64,000 nt of DNA, taken from NCBI RefSeq assembly GCF_025766255.1, contig NW_026516668.1, positions 62,001 through 126,000 of the forward strand, written 5' to 3'. The translations under genes and the position numbers were made by a program. Source of the DNA: Zychaea mexicana. Lineage: Eukaryota > Mucoromycota > Mucoromycetes > Mucorales > Lichtheimiaceae. Under the pieces are notes generated by a model, which was not told the origin of the DNA, made no database searches, and saw nothing but the letters and a program-made list of their open reading frames with translations. This document shows positions 47,333 through 59,664 of this stretch, piece after piece. The number at the start of each line of letters is the position of its first letter. Position 1 is the first letter of the stretch.

Positions 47333-48703
47333 TTATTTTGCTACGACAATGATCAAAGCGAGCACACAGGCGACCACAGTGATGATGAGCAAAAGACAGC
47401 ACATGTTCTTCCTTGCACTCTTTTGATGACGATTTGCGGTTGTAAGCTCGTCAGCTGCCTGTCGCGTGTTCTGGGCAATGTTGAGCACGTTTCCATATAT
47501 GCTTTCTACAGGGACAAGACAGATTCAGATCAGTATAGTTACATATCATGTAACACACGTTATACAACACAACGATGAACAACTTACGAATGCCACTCTC
47601 TTGTTCGTTCACTAACATGCCAAGGTCTCGGAAGATTTCATTCAACTCTGTAATGCCTTGTTCAATGCCCTGTATTTCTCCTTCACGCTCGGTAATGAGC
47701 ACTTCATTATATTCAATCTCGTTATCAAGCGCCTGGATCTGAAGTCGTCTCTGTGTATCATCCACTGGCGGTAATTCGGTTTGTTGTTGTTGTTGTTGTT
47801 GTTGCTGGTGCAGTCCATCCTCTCCAGCTCTACCATCAATAATTCAAGTCTATTAGGGTCTCGTTGTGGAATTACAAGCAAAGCTTGCTTTGTATATATA
47901 TATATATATACGTTAAACACGTACGCTGCTTGTGATTGGAGCATGGCAGATGTTGCCTTGGCCTTATCGACATATTCACGCTGCTTGCTTGCAGACACGC
48001 GCTGAATCTTCTGGAAATCGCCTAATACTTTTTGAAAATCTTTTGAAAGCTTTTGCTGCTCGAGTTTTCGTTGGCGCTGCACGGCACACATAACAAGAAG
48101 TATGGTAAATGACTAATCCCTTGTTCGCGTTCCATCACATATACAGCTAGAACGAAAAAACTTACGGACTTCCGCGGATCTGACGTCTGAAATTGTGCGA
48201 GCGACTTGATATCGTTTGTTGAGTCCTTGATTAGCTCTCGTGTGGATTCAGTAACATCGTGTCTATTTGCGATAACAGGGATATATATATATATATATAT
48301 ATATCGATATTTAAAAGGCTGTTACCTCACTGCCTTTTTCCGCCAAAAGTTTCTTCCCACTTACAGTTTACTGCGCACATCGGTGGTATCTCTCGGTCCG
48401 CCTAAGAAGCCGACCAAACGTTCAATGCTCGTAATGTTGCCATTGATATGAAAGACTTGTTGTGAAACTCGTTGCGTAAGAGCCTTATAGTCTCGATCGT
48501 CGTCGTTGTCTCCAAAACCACCACCACCACCGCCTGTATACAATTTCGTCGTTTGATAAGCCCGCTGTATCAATCGCCATTATTACAAGAAAAAGAAAAA
48601 GAAAGAATGTAATTCTTTCATTACCAGCAAGAGGAGAAGATCTCGCTGGAGTGCTGCTCCTGGATGTACCACCGTACCCCTGTTCTAGATCGTTGAAGGA
48701 CAT
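47333..48703 (-). CDS. Endosomal Qa-SNARE, syntaxin 7/12 (Pep12)-like
   Basis: Six exons on the minus strand: 48703..48625, 48533..48365, 48262..48166, 48076..47925, 47829..47588, 47505..47333 (303 aa). The N-terminal Habc helices include RVSQQVFHINGNITSIERLV and LSKDFQKVLGDFQKIQRVS. A Gln run follows, then the SNARE motif (about 205-268) with LITEREGEIQGIEQGITELN, EIFRDLGMLVNEQ and the central Gln of a Qa-SNARE. It ends in one membrane anchor (CCLLLIITVVACVLALIIVV) and only two residues beyond. Similarity to Pep12/Vam3/STX7/STX12 points to endosome-vacuole fusion. Two of its introns contain (TA)n microsatellites. Confidence 0.92.
47893..47912 (+). repeat. (TA)n microsatellite in a syntaxin intron
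   Basis: About 20 nt of alternating TA near the 5' end of the intron between exons 4 and 5 of the minus-strand syntaxin gene. Confidence 0.8.
48281..48304 (+). repeat. (TA)n microsatellite in a syntaxin intron
   Basis: About 24 nt of alternating TA in the intron between exons 2 and 3 of the syntaxin gene. Confidence 0.8.
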
Positions 48704-49538
48704 TTATGTGTGCGTTTAAGGGAAATAAAAAAATAGGTTATAAAAAAAGAAGGGAAAAAGGCTCGCCAAGGTCGTCGTCGGACCATCATTACAAGAAGGG
48801 ACCATCAGCCATTGGTTTTGTGTGACGCGAGCTGAGGCCAATTCAGCGCGCTGCATTGTTTCACTTTCTCCCCTCTCATACAATTTTCTCTCTCTGGGAA
48901 CCTAGCAGTAGCAGTGCTATTCTCCAATGGTGCTAACACCATGATAGCCAGTAAGGTACTGCTGATATAGGCAGTAGCACAGCTACGCGTAAAGCTACAG
49001 AGTTGAAACGTGTGTGTGCAAAAAGCAATGCACATAAACCACCACCACCACAACAACAACAACAAACGTAGCACAACGGACCGAGTGCTGCTGCTGCTGC
49101 CGACGTTAGTGTGTGATGCGCTGGGTAAACGCCACCAGTGTTTCAACCCCTTTGCTCTTGCGACATTGCCCCTGCATCCCACAACCATAACCCATTGGGT
49201 TGTGCTGTACGGGAATTGAGAGAAAGAGAAAGAGAAAGGAAGAGGCCGATTGCTTATTGAATAAGCGACACTGCAACCTTTTTTTGTTTCCCTTGCTTTT
49301 TCTATTCCTGCTCCCTTCTTCCCCCACTCATAACCCATTCTTGTCTTCTTTACTCTTTGCTCTCCTCCAGCCTGTGCATATCATATCTATTTACCTTCTT
49401 GCTATCTATCTCATTCTATCTATAGTATTTCTTACTAAGAGCAGCAATAACAGCGACAACTACGGCCACGTTTTCGCTATCCTTTTTTTCTCTTCGTTCC
49501 TCTTATTTACAATAAGAACAGCCCAACGCGCGCGCGGC
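48704..49538. other. Divergent intergenic region, syntaxin/zinc-knuckle gene
   Basis: 835 nt between divergent starts. A long pyrimidine-rich stretch (about 49275-49500) just upstream of the plus-strand ATG is likely its leader. CAC/CAA repeats lie at about 49031-49075. No separate gene is supported. Confidence 0.55.
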
Positions 49539-52500
49539 ATGGCTGTTAACGATCTTCAGCTTGCATCAAACAACATATCAGCAACCACAGCAACACAGAC
49601 AGTTGTCGATGAAGATTTTAATCGTCATCATCATCACCAGCACGACAAGCCAATTCATAAAACGCCAATAGTTGTAGCAGCAGCCGCGGATGGTATACAC
49701 TTTTGTTTTCTTTTATCATCATGATTCAACAGCATAAATTTCAAAAGCAGATGCTAACGTGATGTTGACATTCGGCACACAGAGCAGAAACAACAACAAC
49801 AGCAGCAGCCCGAAGATCATCAACAACAACAACATCACCACCGATACGAAGAAGATTTTTCATCATCTCCATCTTCATCGTCGTCATCTTCTTCTTCTTC
49901 TTCTTCTTCCTCAGCTGCATCTGTAGTATCTTCGTCAGCAGCGGCAGATTCAGCATCATCGCAGAACAAAAGGACCACAAGCACAGAATATGCACCAACA
50001 ACGTTTGAAGCAGAAGGAAGAGCAGGTTAGTTAGTTTGTGTTTCTTTTGCAGCACATGCAGGATTCATTTTTAGATTTATACAAACACAAAACACTCAAA
50101 CAAAATATCAAAAACACTAATATGTAGTAGAATACGCAGACAATGACTACGGGAATGACAAGCATGTCCATCAAAGCAAACCGGTGGAGCATGTTCCGAA
50201 TGTCTGGCAACAGCAGAAGCTGCTATCTAAAGAAATCAAAGACCAGCACATTTTGGACTGCCAAAAGCGTGGCGTTAATGACACGCCGCCGCATCAGCAA
50301 CAACAACAACAGAGTACCGCTGAAAATCACAGCACGACAGCTAAATCACTGGCTGTCACAGAAAGCAACAGTGGCTGTAATAACAATCCTTCATTGGTGG
50401 CAGCAGCATCTCGCTTGATACAGTCTGGCGGCGAACAAAAACGCACCACCAAGCGCGGTCGCCGGTCATCTGATCATCACAAACGTGCAGCTGTTTCCAA
50501 TCACAACCGCAAACTCCATGCCAACAACAGCAAAGCCAGCAGCAATAATAACAACAACAATAACAACAACAACAACGCCACTTTAGCTGTGTCAAAAACA
50601 AACAGTAACTGCAGCGACACCCATGCCAAGCAGCAGCAACAACAACAACAACAAGACCGTGTTGTCCCATCGGATGAAATCGCGCTCTTCATGCGATGCA
50701 AAAAGCGATACTCTGATCCGCACTTTGAGCCCATCCCGCCGTTACCAGGGGGCTGGGACGAAGTAACGCCAGACCGTGTAATAACATGGGAGCAAACGGC
50801 AAATATGCTCGACGACTTTTCCTCCTATAAACCAAGCGATCCAGACTGGAAAAACAGACTACCCTGGTCTCGCGATCACCGCCACACTACGACAATGGTA
50901 ACAAAGGTTGGTAGCGCCACTACTATTACCAAAGATAAGCCGCCCTTTATTGCAGGAAAGGCGACAGGAACATCTGCAACTTTTGGCACAGACAAAGCTG
51001 TTACCGCGACTACGACGATGACAACAACAACTGCCGCTGCTGCTACTAGTTCTACTACTACTACTATCACTACTACCAGCAACAACAACAACAACAAAGC
51101 CACCAACAACGACTTATCAGCACCACCATCCCAAGTACCAGCACCCTCAAGAAAATCACGTCAAGGTGCATGGAAACCTGTTCCAATTCAGACCAATAAA
51201 CATTATCTCCAAGCACCATTTTGCGCGATACCATATCCTCCAGTAACCACACCGCCTCCATTGCTTGACGGAAAGACACATCCACAGGGTAGTAAAAAAG
51301 AAATAATCTCACCTCTTTTTTGCGTTGTACAGCACTAAACTAAAAAGTACAAACAAACATAGACTCTCTAACTCCATCGTCAACACTTGTCAACGGGAAT
51401 AATAATAACAGCAACTATACCCGAACTTCACTTACTGCTTTCCCAACTACAACAACAACAGCAGCAGCAGACACATTCCTTAATCAATCTGGATTTTCTA
51501 CAGGAACATCTCACCAACTCTTCGAACAACGGGCACCACCGCTATGGGATACTGAAAACGGCAACCCTAGCGGTAACAGCAATAACAATACTCGCCCTTC
51601 TTACAATAGTAGACGGGCATCCACCTACAGTTTGGAAATCCATACGGGCAATCATCAGGCGTTGCATCCCGTTTCTGCTATGCGCCGATTATCGTATGGA
51701 CATGACAATAACAACAGCACCCCTCGAACCAGCGATCCGTTCATGAGCGCGTGCTCGCCGTGGAGTCCTAATTTGCCGGATTGGTCGAACTACAGAGGTA
51801 AATATTTTGCTTTTGTATTTTCTGGAGCTAAAACAGCGCTATTCTCAGTTGTGAAGCAATGCAATTCACACACTTACACAACACTTTGTTCGATTCGGTT
51901 TAGCTCCTCATCCACCCCATCCTACCCCTACTCCACATCAGCAAGAATGGACTCCTCCAGTGTCACCATGGAGTGCAGACAGCAAACGAAGCGGCAGCTT
52001 TACCAACACTTCGCCATCGTTTCCATCGTCTTCACCATCCGACATCATCCCCTCCGAGAATAGTAGCAGCACTTGGGAAGAGCGCTTTGCCAGCATCCTC
52101 AGAGTAGTCGACGATGACAATGCCAACATGGCCGCAATCGCATCCCAGCCGCAACAACAACAACAACAGTTTGTCAAAGACAACACATGGCCACTTTCGC
52201 CTCCCCCAATACCTCCTCCTCCAACTTCAACAACGACAGCAGCGATTGACTGTGGTTTAAAACGTCACTCTAGCTACAATGATGTCCATCCACGCAACCT
52301 GTGGAACAATAGTAATGCCAGCATGATCAGCATTAGCAACCACAAGAACGCTAGTATCACTGGCAACGTTAGTAACGGCGATGGCGCGAAAACAGATACT
52401 GCAGGGAGCGGCGGCAGCAGCAGCAGTGTTGGCATGGGCCTTTTAGTCGCCAACACGCAGCTTTTGCAGAACATGGTGCAGATGGGGCACTTGGGGTGCC

Positions 52501-53543
52501 GCCATTGCGGTGCTGGAACCCACTCGACTCCAAGAGACTGCCCGTATGTACCGATCATGAGCTATCAAGATGCATGGCTCCAGTTGCTGCAAGCCGGGCA
52601 TCGGTGCGATACTGCTTTGTTTATGGAAGCCATTGATGTGTATTCAAAAGCGCGGCCCAACGAGACACTGCCTAGCATTGCTCGACGTTTGCACGACGCA
52701 GGGTCAGCTCTTCAACTCGTCGCACTAGACAATAACCTGCTTCCAAGTACGACCATTCTTGTTGACTTACAAGGCATGATGCGTCGCAAATACACCGCTG
52801 TGGCCATGGTGGCTCCCTTTTCACCTGTGACTCCAAGCAACTACAACTTTTCAGCAGCACCGGTAGGAAGCAAGGATGAATATTGGAACCACCATCAGCA
52901 GCAACATCGCTACTATGGCAGTGGCGGTTTCCAATGCAAGAACAACAAGCCTGGAATGCCAGAATCAGCTGAGCAAAACATGGCAAGGCTCGCAGAAGCT
53001 GGCTTTGCTCGAGACCTCACAGAGATAGCTTGCTGCACGTTATGCAAACAATCGGGTCATTGGGCGAAAGATTGTGCTGCACGTACAACAAAACCAACAA
53101 CGACGACAACAACAACAACATACCATCCTCCTCCTCCGTCACAAGATTTATTGTCGTCGTCGTTTCATCATCATCACCATCATCATCATCAGCAACAGCA
53201 ACAACGGCCTTTTTCACGACGCCATCAATCAGCCGGCAATATTTTCAACTCAGTGATGAATACATTGGGGCCAGCTAGTAAAGATACTCCACCAATTCGT
53301 GAGCGACGATTTAACTCCTTTGTGTCGGATAATACCTCCATCTTTGACACGATGACGACAACATCAGCTGTTCCTCCTCCTCTATCAAAAAACACAGCAA
53401 CTGCTTCTACTAATGATGGTGCAGCAGCTGTGCGATCTACCACAACAAGAAAACAGTTTGATTTTGTAAATGGCAATGCCCCGGATTCAGGTCGTCGACT
53501 TTATTACAACTTAACTGAATATGTGCTTGTTGATGGTATTTAG
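49539..53543 (+). CDS. Very large low-complexity protein with two zinc knuckles
   Basis: Five exons: 49539..49692, 49783..50025, 50128..51288, 51363..51797, 51904..53543 (1210 aa). Almost the whole protein is low complexity: Gln, Asn, Ser, Thr and His runs. A more ordered stretch in exon 3 reads IPPLPGGWDEVTPDRVITWE. Two CCHC zinc knuckles sit in exon 5: CRHCGAGTHSTPRDC (about 863-877; one residue longer than C-x2-C-x4-H-x4-C) and CTLCKQSGHWAKDC (about 1042-1055, exact). Between them an ordered helical region includes ALFMEAIDVYSKARPNETL. Knuckles of this type bind single-stranded nucleic acid. The Asn/Gln content resembles prion-like or condensate-forming proteins. Family unknown; not retroviral-like because no protease or polymerase follows. 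Confidence 0.75.
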
Positions 53544-54535
53544 CCCTTTATATTAGTTATTTGAAATCACGTAAATATGCAGTACCGCATGTCGTAGTAC
53601 CTGTCGTAGTAGTGCGCTGTTGTTATATAACAATACGTACATCTTCTTCTTCATCAGAGCCATCGTATTACAATGGCATTTGCTTTTCTTATTCACCATA
53701 TTACATTTGTTTTATCAAAAGTCACTGTTTTTTGTTCTATATGATACTTTTGTCGCTCCTCCCCGATATATATATGATATATATAGCTTTTCTAAATACT
53801 TGAATAAATACTTCTTTATAACTAATTGCTACTACATTCTGTTAAAAAAAACCTTGTCCGATATAGCAGCAATAGCCAGCAATTTACCAGCAGTAAACAA
53901 CGACAGAAGAAATACTATGTTGATCTCAGTTCTTAGACATACAGTCAGCTCTCGCTTTTGCAGTACAAACAGTATTTATTTTAGATAGTATAGGTGAAAT
54001 TGGCAGGACGGCAACATCCTTTGAGCAATTTGCCAGCCATTTTTGTGGATCGAAGGAATCGTGAATACATAATCAAGCGGGGAAACCCTCAGGGGAAGAA
54101 AATGCAGGTTGTGGAAAGGTGATGTAGCGAGGGTAAACGATGCTTAGATATTACAAAGAGAAGAAAAAATATACAGATACCTTTGTAAGAGACAAAGGTA
54201 AATATGAGAAGAGAGCGACGAGTGTTGGTGACCAGGATATATTACTAGCCCGAAGTTCTCGTGTTGTGCACGATCGTTTTTGCAGACCCTCAGTTTCTGC
54301 AGCAGTTTGCAGATCTAGAAAGGCTTCCTGCAATTTCCCGCCAAGCATCTATAGTTGAGACATTTTGTTATATGATTATTGTTGGAAAACGTTTGCCAGC
54401 TGTGATTGTTTTGAGTGACACTAGTTGCAGTAAGTTTCGTTGATTTTGCATATCTCATCCATGTTTTACTTCATCTAGGAAGCCAATGACTATTTGCATC
54501 TAATCAGTCTTCTCATAGGCATTTTTTAAAGTAAG
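53544..54535. other. Intergenic region, no supported gene
   Basis: AT-rich 3' flank of the zinc-knuckle gene followed by sequence without recognisable motifs. Short open frames at 54140..54358 on both strands are not convincing. Confidence 0.45.
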
Positions 54536-55052
54536 GTTGGCTCTTTGACATTCAATTCACACGTGACCCTATTAACCTCAGCAATTGCAGCCTCTTGTAG
54601 CTTTTCATCGCCCATTACAGCCTGAATGATTTCACCATCAGTCAATGTTGGATGCACAGCAGCCATATCCCCTCTGGAAGAGCAGCATTAAACATCTTAC
54701 CATTGAGGATACACAGCCGTATATCAGCTCTATATCTGCTGTAATCTGCTGTATAACCTCCTTGTGAGCATTGACCAATTCAACACTTGTTGTGTTGTTT
54801 TTAGCAATTATTCCGTCCAGAATATTTTTTTAAAGCAGTTGAAGATGGTCTCCTTCAATAACGTTTATGTTGACAATATATATAATATTTATAAATGACA
54901 AACTATACTGATGTATAGAAACTGTTTGTCCTTCATTGGCTTATAATCAGTGAGGGCTCATGGCTATATTATTTTTTTCCCTTAGTTATCATTTCGTATT
55001 TTGCAGCCTGATTACCCAAAATCCCATGGCTGCAAAAAGCGGGGGCTGACTG
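54536..55052 (-). mobile_element. Degraded pogo/Tigger-like DNA transposon remnant
   Basis: On the minus strand about 54860-54820 reads ETIFNCFKK in frame, the conserved end-of-domain wording of pogo-class (Tc1/mariner superfamily) transposases. This is followed, across frame breaks, by helical stretches such as VELVNAHKEVIQQITADIEL and LTDGEIIQAVMGDEKLQEAA, typical of their C-termini. At 55041-55052 the minus strand begins CAGTCAGCCCCC next to TATA, as expected for a terminal inverted repeat and TA target. Nearly all of the transposase core is missing and the opposite terminal repeat was not found, so it is truncated and inactive. Confidence 0.6.
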
Positions 55053-56318
55053 TATATATAATTTTATACTGCTGCAGTTTATATCATAAATTAAGATTTG
55101 CCATTATATGTCAAATTCGACAAATTCACACTAGAATTTGTGAAGTATGCACATCATCGCTGTGTTAATGCAGTAGCAAAAAAAAGCTGCAAAGCACAGC
55201 ATTACTCGTCGATAAGTTATTAGACGAATGGCTAAACTTAAATAAAGCCATCCTGGCAGTATGAAATATAAAATATGTTAGTACTAATATCGCACCGCAG
55301 CTTCATCAGAATTAAGCAGGTGAGTGATGACCATTACGGATGTATATATTATATAAAGCAGCAGGACTTACCAAAAAAATATCGCTTTATATGTGAAGTT
55401 TACAAAGGCATCACTACTGTATATTATCCACAGAGAGTATGCACATTATCGAAACAGTATGTTTACTAGTAAAGATCCTTCTTGGAAGAACCGTAATCCT
55501 AGTGCGAAAACACAGACAGATGCACGGCATTGAAAGAGTGAGAGAAATTCTCGCAAACAGCTAAGCACTACATTCACTTCTAAACGTAGCGACTGTAGAG
55601 CACCAGCATCACTAAGAATTTCTTAGTGTAGGTAAATTATTGGCACACCAGAACCAACAGGAGGTTGTGCTGAGACATCCTAAACATAATAAGTTTGCTG
55701 TATAATATAGGAATTAATTGGACCGGGCATCTCATCATCAAGATAGTTTCAAGCACGGAGGATGGATGCTGATACAATAATGCCCAATATCGGCTCGTGC
55801 AATAATCAGCGTCTCTCTTCAAGCCCCTCGTCCTTATATGAATCGAATGAGTAACTGTATAAACGAAAGTGTGTGGAAATAGGTAACTTAGAAGTGGCGT
55901 TGTCGATTTTTCTCCCTATTTGATCCACTTTACTATACTTAGAGGTCATGCTTGTGTGACCAAAGCTGGCAATGGGTAGGTTTTTCTCGTCACGTTCTCA
56001 AATATAAAAAGAGCCAGCTGACCCCTATGATGAGAGGAGGCAAAGGTAGTAGTAGTATCTAGTATAGATGACCGACGCGCTGATAAATAATAAGATATAT
56101 CGTACAATGAATTAAAATAACTTGTTTTCAAAGAAGAAAACAGGTTACAACTCCCCCTGTTTTATTCCGTGAATGGCAATGTTTTTCTATATCCCCTTTT
56201 GGGTCTCTTTTGTTCCTGCAAAAAAGAGCGCGAGCGAAACAGTATATGGAATTGAAGTGCCGACCTTTTTGTTTTAGTTTTTCATAAAACTACAGTTGTT
56301 CTTTCTTTTTGCCTAGGA
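55053..56318. other. Intergenic region upstream of the BUD4-like gene
   Basis: AT-rich; short frames lack motifs. A pyrimidine-rich segment (about 56290-56315) precedes the ATG of the next gene. Confidence 0.5.
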
Positions 56319-59300
56319 ATGGTCGAACATTCAATTCAAAACAGCACGAATGACAACTCCAAAAACGACATGAATGCCAGCAGCGGCAACAACAACCACA
56401 ACAACAACACAAGTCGCGTCGGTGCCGACTCAACGATACGGTTCAACGGATCCATCCCGACTTCCGAACTCGGCAAAACCTTTGCGTCCAAACATATCGA
56501 ACTGGCCTCAATCGCTATTCGTGCAACCGCCCAAACGTCCTTGTTCCCTGAACTCGCTTCTGCTCAATTCCACCACAATCGTCGTTATGAATGGAAGAGA
56601 CACCCGCTTTCTCCGTCAACGTCACTACTACCTTTGCGGCTCAGCCATAACAACAGTAACAACAACAATATACATAACAACGTGTCAAAATCGTCCGCAA
56701 CGACAAGTGGTGAAGGCGGCGTCGGCGACTACGACGACGATTATGATGAATGTAGAACAAAGGTATCAGCATCTCGGAAAACGGTTACGTTCAAAAGGGA
56801 CGTTGATAAGATTATTATATCGGATCCGTCAACGACACCCGAGTCCGGCTCGAATATCGTGGATGATGATAACGACGATCCAGAGGATGATACAACCGAT
56901 GATTTTGACGAGGAAGAAGTGTTTTTCGTTGCCGGAGCTCCAGTGCCGACCCAAGATGACGATAATGCCATTAACAGTACTTTGGAAAGACAAGAGCAAG
57001 AGCACGAGCAACAACAGGAGAATAGTGGTGATATAAAAAACGATGGCAGCGACAACAGCAACGATGATTATGATAATCGCCGCGACGACCATGACGATAT
57101 TAGTAGTGCTGATAAGACTAGCGACGATAATGATGATAATATTCGTAGCGGGCCGCTACTGCTATCTCGTAAAGATGCCTCTGATGGCAGCGCTAACGAG
57201 CAACAAGAAAGAGAGAGTCATCACCAGCACGAGATTATCGACGGTGGCTCCTCGACCCCCTCGACGATTCCAACCACAGTCGAGCGCGATGTAAAAGATG
57301 TAAAGGAGACCACTGCAGCGAAGAAAGAAGCTCAGCAGCATCGGAAAGGACAGCGCATATCCCGAGACGAGGTATTGAGTCAACTAGCAAAACGGAAGCA
57401 TTTTCAGGGGACATGGAACTCAACCCAGATTCCAAACTTTCATGCCGGTCCACCCATCAACTCGGCCAAGTCCTTTCAATCCGTGGAAAGCCAAATCATG
57501 GACGCCATTCTCAAAGTCAAAGCGACCAACCAATACCGTGCAGCGACGCCAACAAAAACCCAAAGCATGCCTGCTCTGGTCAGCCACCGTGGCCCGGGAT
57601 CTTCTTTGGACACAAGAGAAGAGGGAGGAGAGGACGAACGTAGTAACGAAAGATGTGCTTCTGAATATGGTGGCGGTGATAACAGCAGCAGGAGCAGCAG
57701 GAGCAACAGCAGACGCAGTATCAGCACAAACCCCACGCAGGAGCCAATCTTATTACGATCTCTGACAGATACCCCTAAAAGTCAGGACGTTGATTTTGGA
57801 GTGTCGGTTATGAACGAAATCGATAAGATCACGTCAAAAAAGGTAAGCGATTCATGTTCATCCTCGGCACTTGTCAGTTTCATGGTCAGCATTGAAAACT
57901 TAGAAAAGTGACTCTACATGTTTTCAATCTATCTTCAGGCCAAAAAAATCTACAAGGCGCGACAAAGCTCTACTGTTGTCCATGCGTCAAAAACACTGCT
58001 TGACGACGGCGGGATTGAGGAGCAGAGCGTTCATGAGAACGGATCCATAACTTCAGCGATTCCTATGGAACCGATATGGCGAGAATTTAAGTCCTTTGAG
58101 GTACTGTAAACATTTTATATGAGCTAATTTCGGATGTTATGTTTATACTTTGCTTGTTTCTGTCGCACAGGAGGGTACACATTTGTTGCCACCCGCTACA
58201 AGCGCTGGACAGAAGGGCAGGTTGTACATCCGTGTTATCGCAGCGGAGAATCTAGATTTTCCTATCCACTCAGGTACATGTCGTGGACAGAATAAGTTGA
58301 ATTAGAATGAGTGAATAACACTTTGGTATGCACGGTATCATTAGATGCACCACAAATTCGATGTGTCCTCAGTAACGGGAATTCTGAGCAGAGCACAGAA
58401 TTTCACACCATGAAACACAACATTTCATTTGATCACGATTTTTACATGCAAGTAACAAACCATTTCCACGACGATAATCACATTCTCTTTATCAAAGCGA
58501 AGGGCTGAACTTACACACGCCATAATTTACATAGTGATATCGAACCATCCTCGGAATTTGCAATAACGTTGGTTGCAGGTCAACCTAAAGCAAAAAGTAA
58601 TCAATTCCGCAAGCTGCTAGGTAACCGGAGACGATCCAGAACAGACAGTATCTTGCGATATGTGAACCGAATGGATGGATCACTGGCGCAGACACGAGTA
58701 TCGCTTGACAGCATCGAGTCACAATGTCGATCCAAATTATGCACGGCTTCTTTTGCACTTATTAACGGCTGGTACCAATACGCTCGTCTTGGAGGGATTA
58801 TACCGACACACAAGAAGGGTCGGCTTGGTGGTGGTGTTCCGGAAAAAGCTGTTGGAAAAATCACGGTCAAATTGTTTTTCCTCCCATACGATGGTTCCAA
58901 GGTGGGAGAAAAAGAAGAAAGAAAGAACCAAATAGCTAAATCTCTAATCTTTTTATTGGATATTCGTAGATTGAAAAGCTACCGGTCAACATGTATGATT
59001 GTGAGCAAGCACTGAATGTCCGACGTTATTCCCGTACATGCTGGCAGACTGGATACATGTCACAACTAGGAGGAGATGTCAAGGCATGTATATTGTTATA
59101 GACAGGTGTGCCGTTTAGTGCCATACATAAAAGCAAAAAGAAGCTAACTGACTACATTTTCAGTTTTGGAGACGACGCTACTTCAGTTTACGAGGATGGC
59201 GACTGTTTTCATACTCTGACGTTAAACGGACGCCTAGAATCATCATTGATCTGTCCAAAGCCGTTACACTTGCTGCCGACCATCGCATTATCGTTCCGCC

Positions 59301-59664
59301 TAGAACAGTTGACGATTCCTCGTCAACAGCAACTGGGACCACGACTACAGTCAGCCATGCGCACCCCTCTCAACAAGGTGATAGATGTTCAATCAACAGC
59401 AACGCAACCACCACAACATCCGAGGACGAGCTTGTATCGTATTCAGTCAAGAATGGTTTCCGGATCACGTTCAAAAACGGAGAATCGGTTGATTTTTTCT
59501 GCGACTCAGCAAAGGAACGTGATGGATGGTTGGAGGTGCTCAAGGTCATAATCAATCGGGTTCCTGGCTGGCCTGATTGGATGGACACGGATGGCGACGT
59601 TGAGTGCGATTACACCGAGAACAGTGGCACAACCATCAATGTGCCTCCACAAGACGTTCGATAG
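56319..59664 (+). CDS. BUD4/anillin-like protein with C-terminal PH domain
   Basis: Seven exons: 56319..57842, 57939..58100, 58171..58273, 58345..58503, 58579..58901, 58970..59083, 59164..59664 (961 aa). The first 500 residues are disordered and acidic, with motifs such as KHFQGTWNSTQIPNFH. An anillin-homology-like segment follows (KGRLYIRVIAAENLDFPIH, then QIRCVLSNGN and NISFDHDFYM, later GKITVKLFFLPYDGS). The C-terminal PH domain runs from about residue 796 (FWRRRYFSLRGWRLFSYSD) to FFCDSAKERDGWLEVLKVII. This order fits Bud4/Mid2-type septin-associated scaffold proteins of the bud neck or division site. Two introns appear to use GC donors: after 58503 (GCTGAA, weak) and after 59083 (GCATGT). 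With them the frame is continuous. Confidence 0.82.

Noticed and set aside
56374..57036. A 220-codon plus-strand frame inside exon 1 of the BUD4-like gene
   Set aside because: Thr/Arg-rich alternative frame of a low-complexity exon; no motif.
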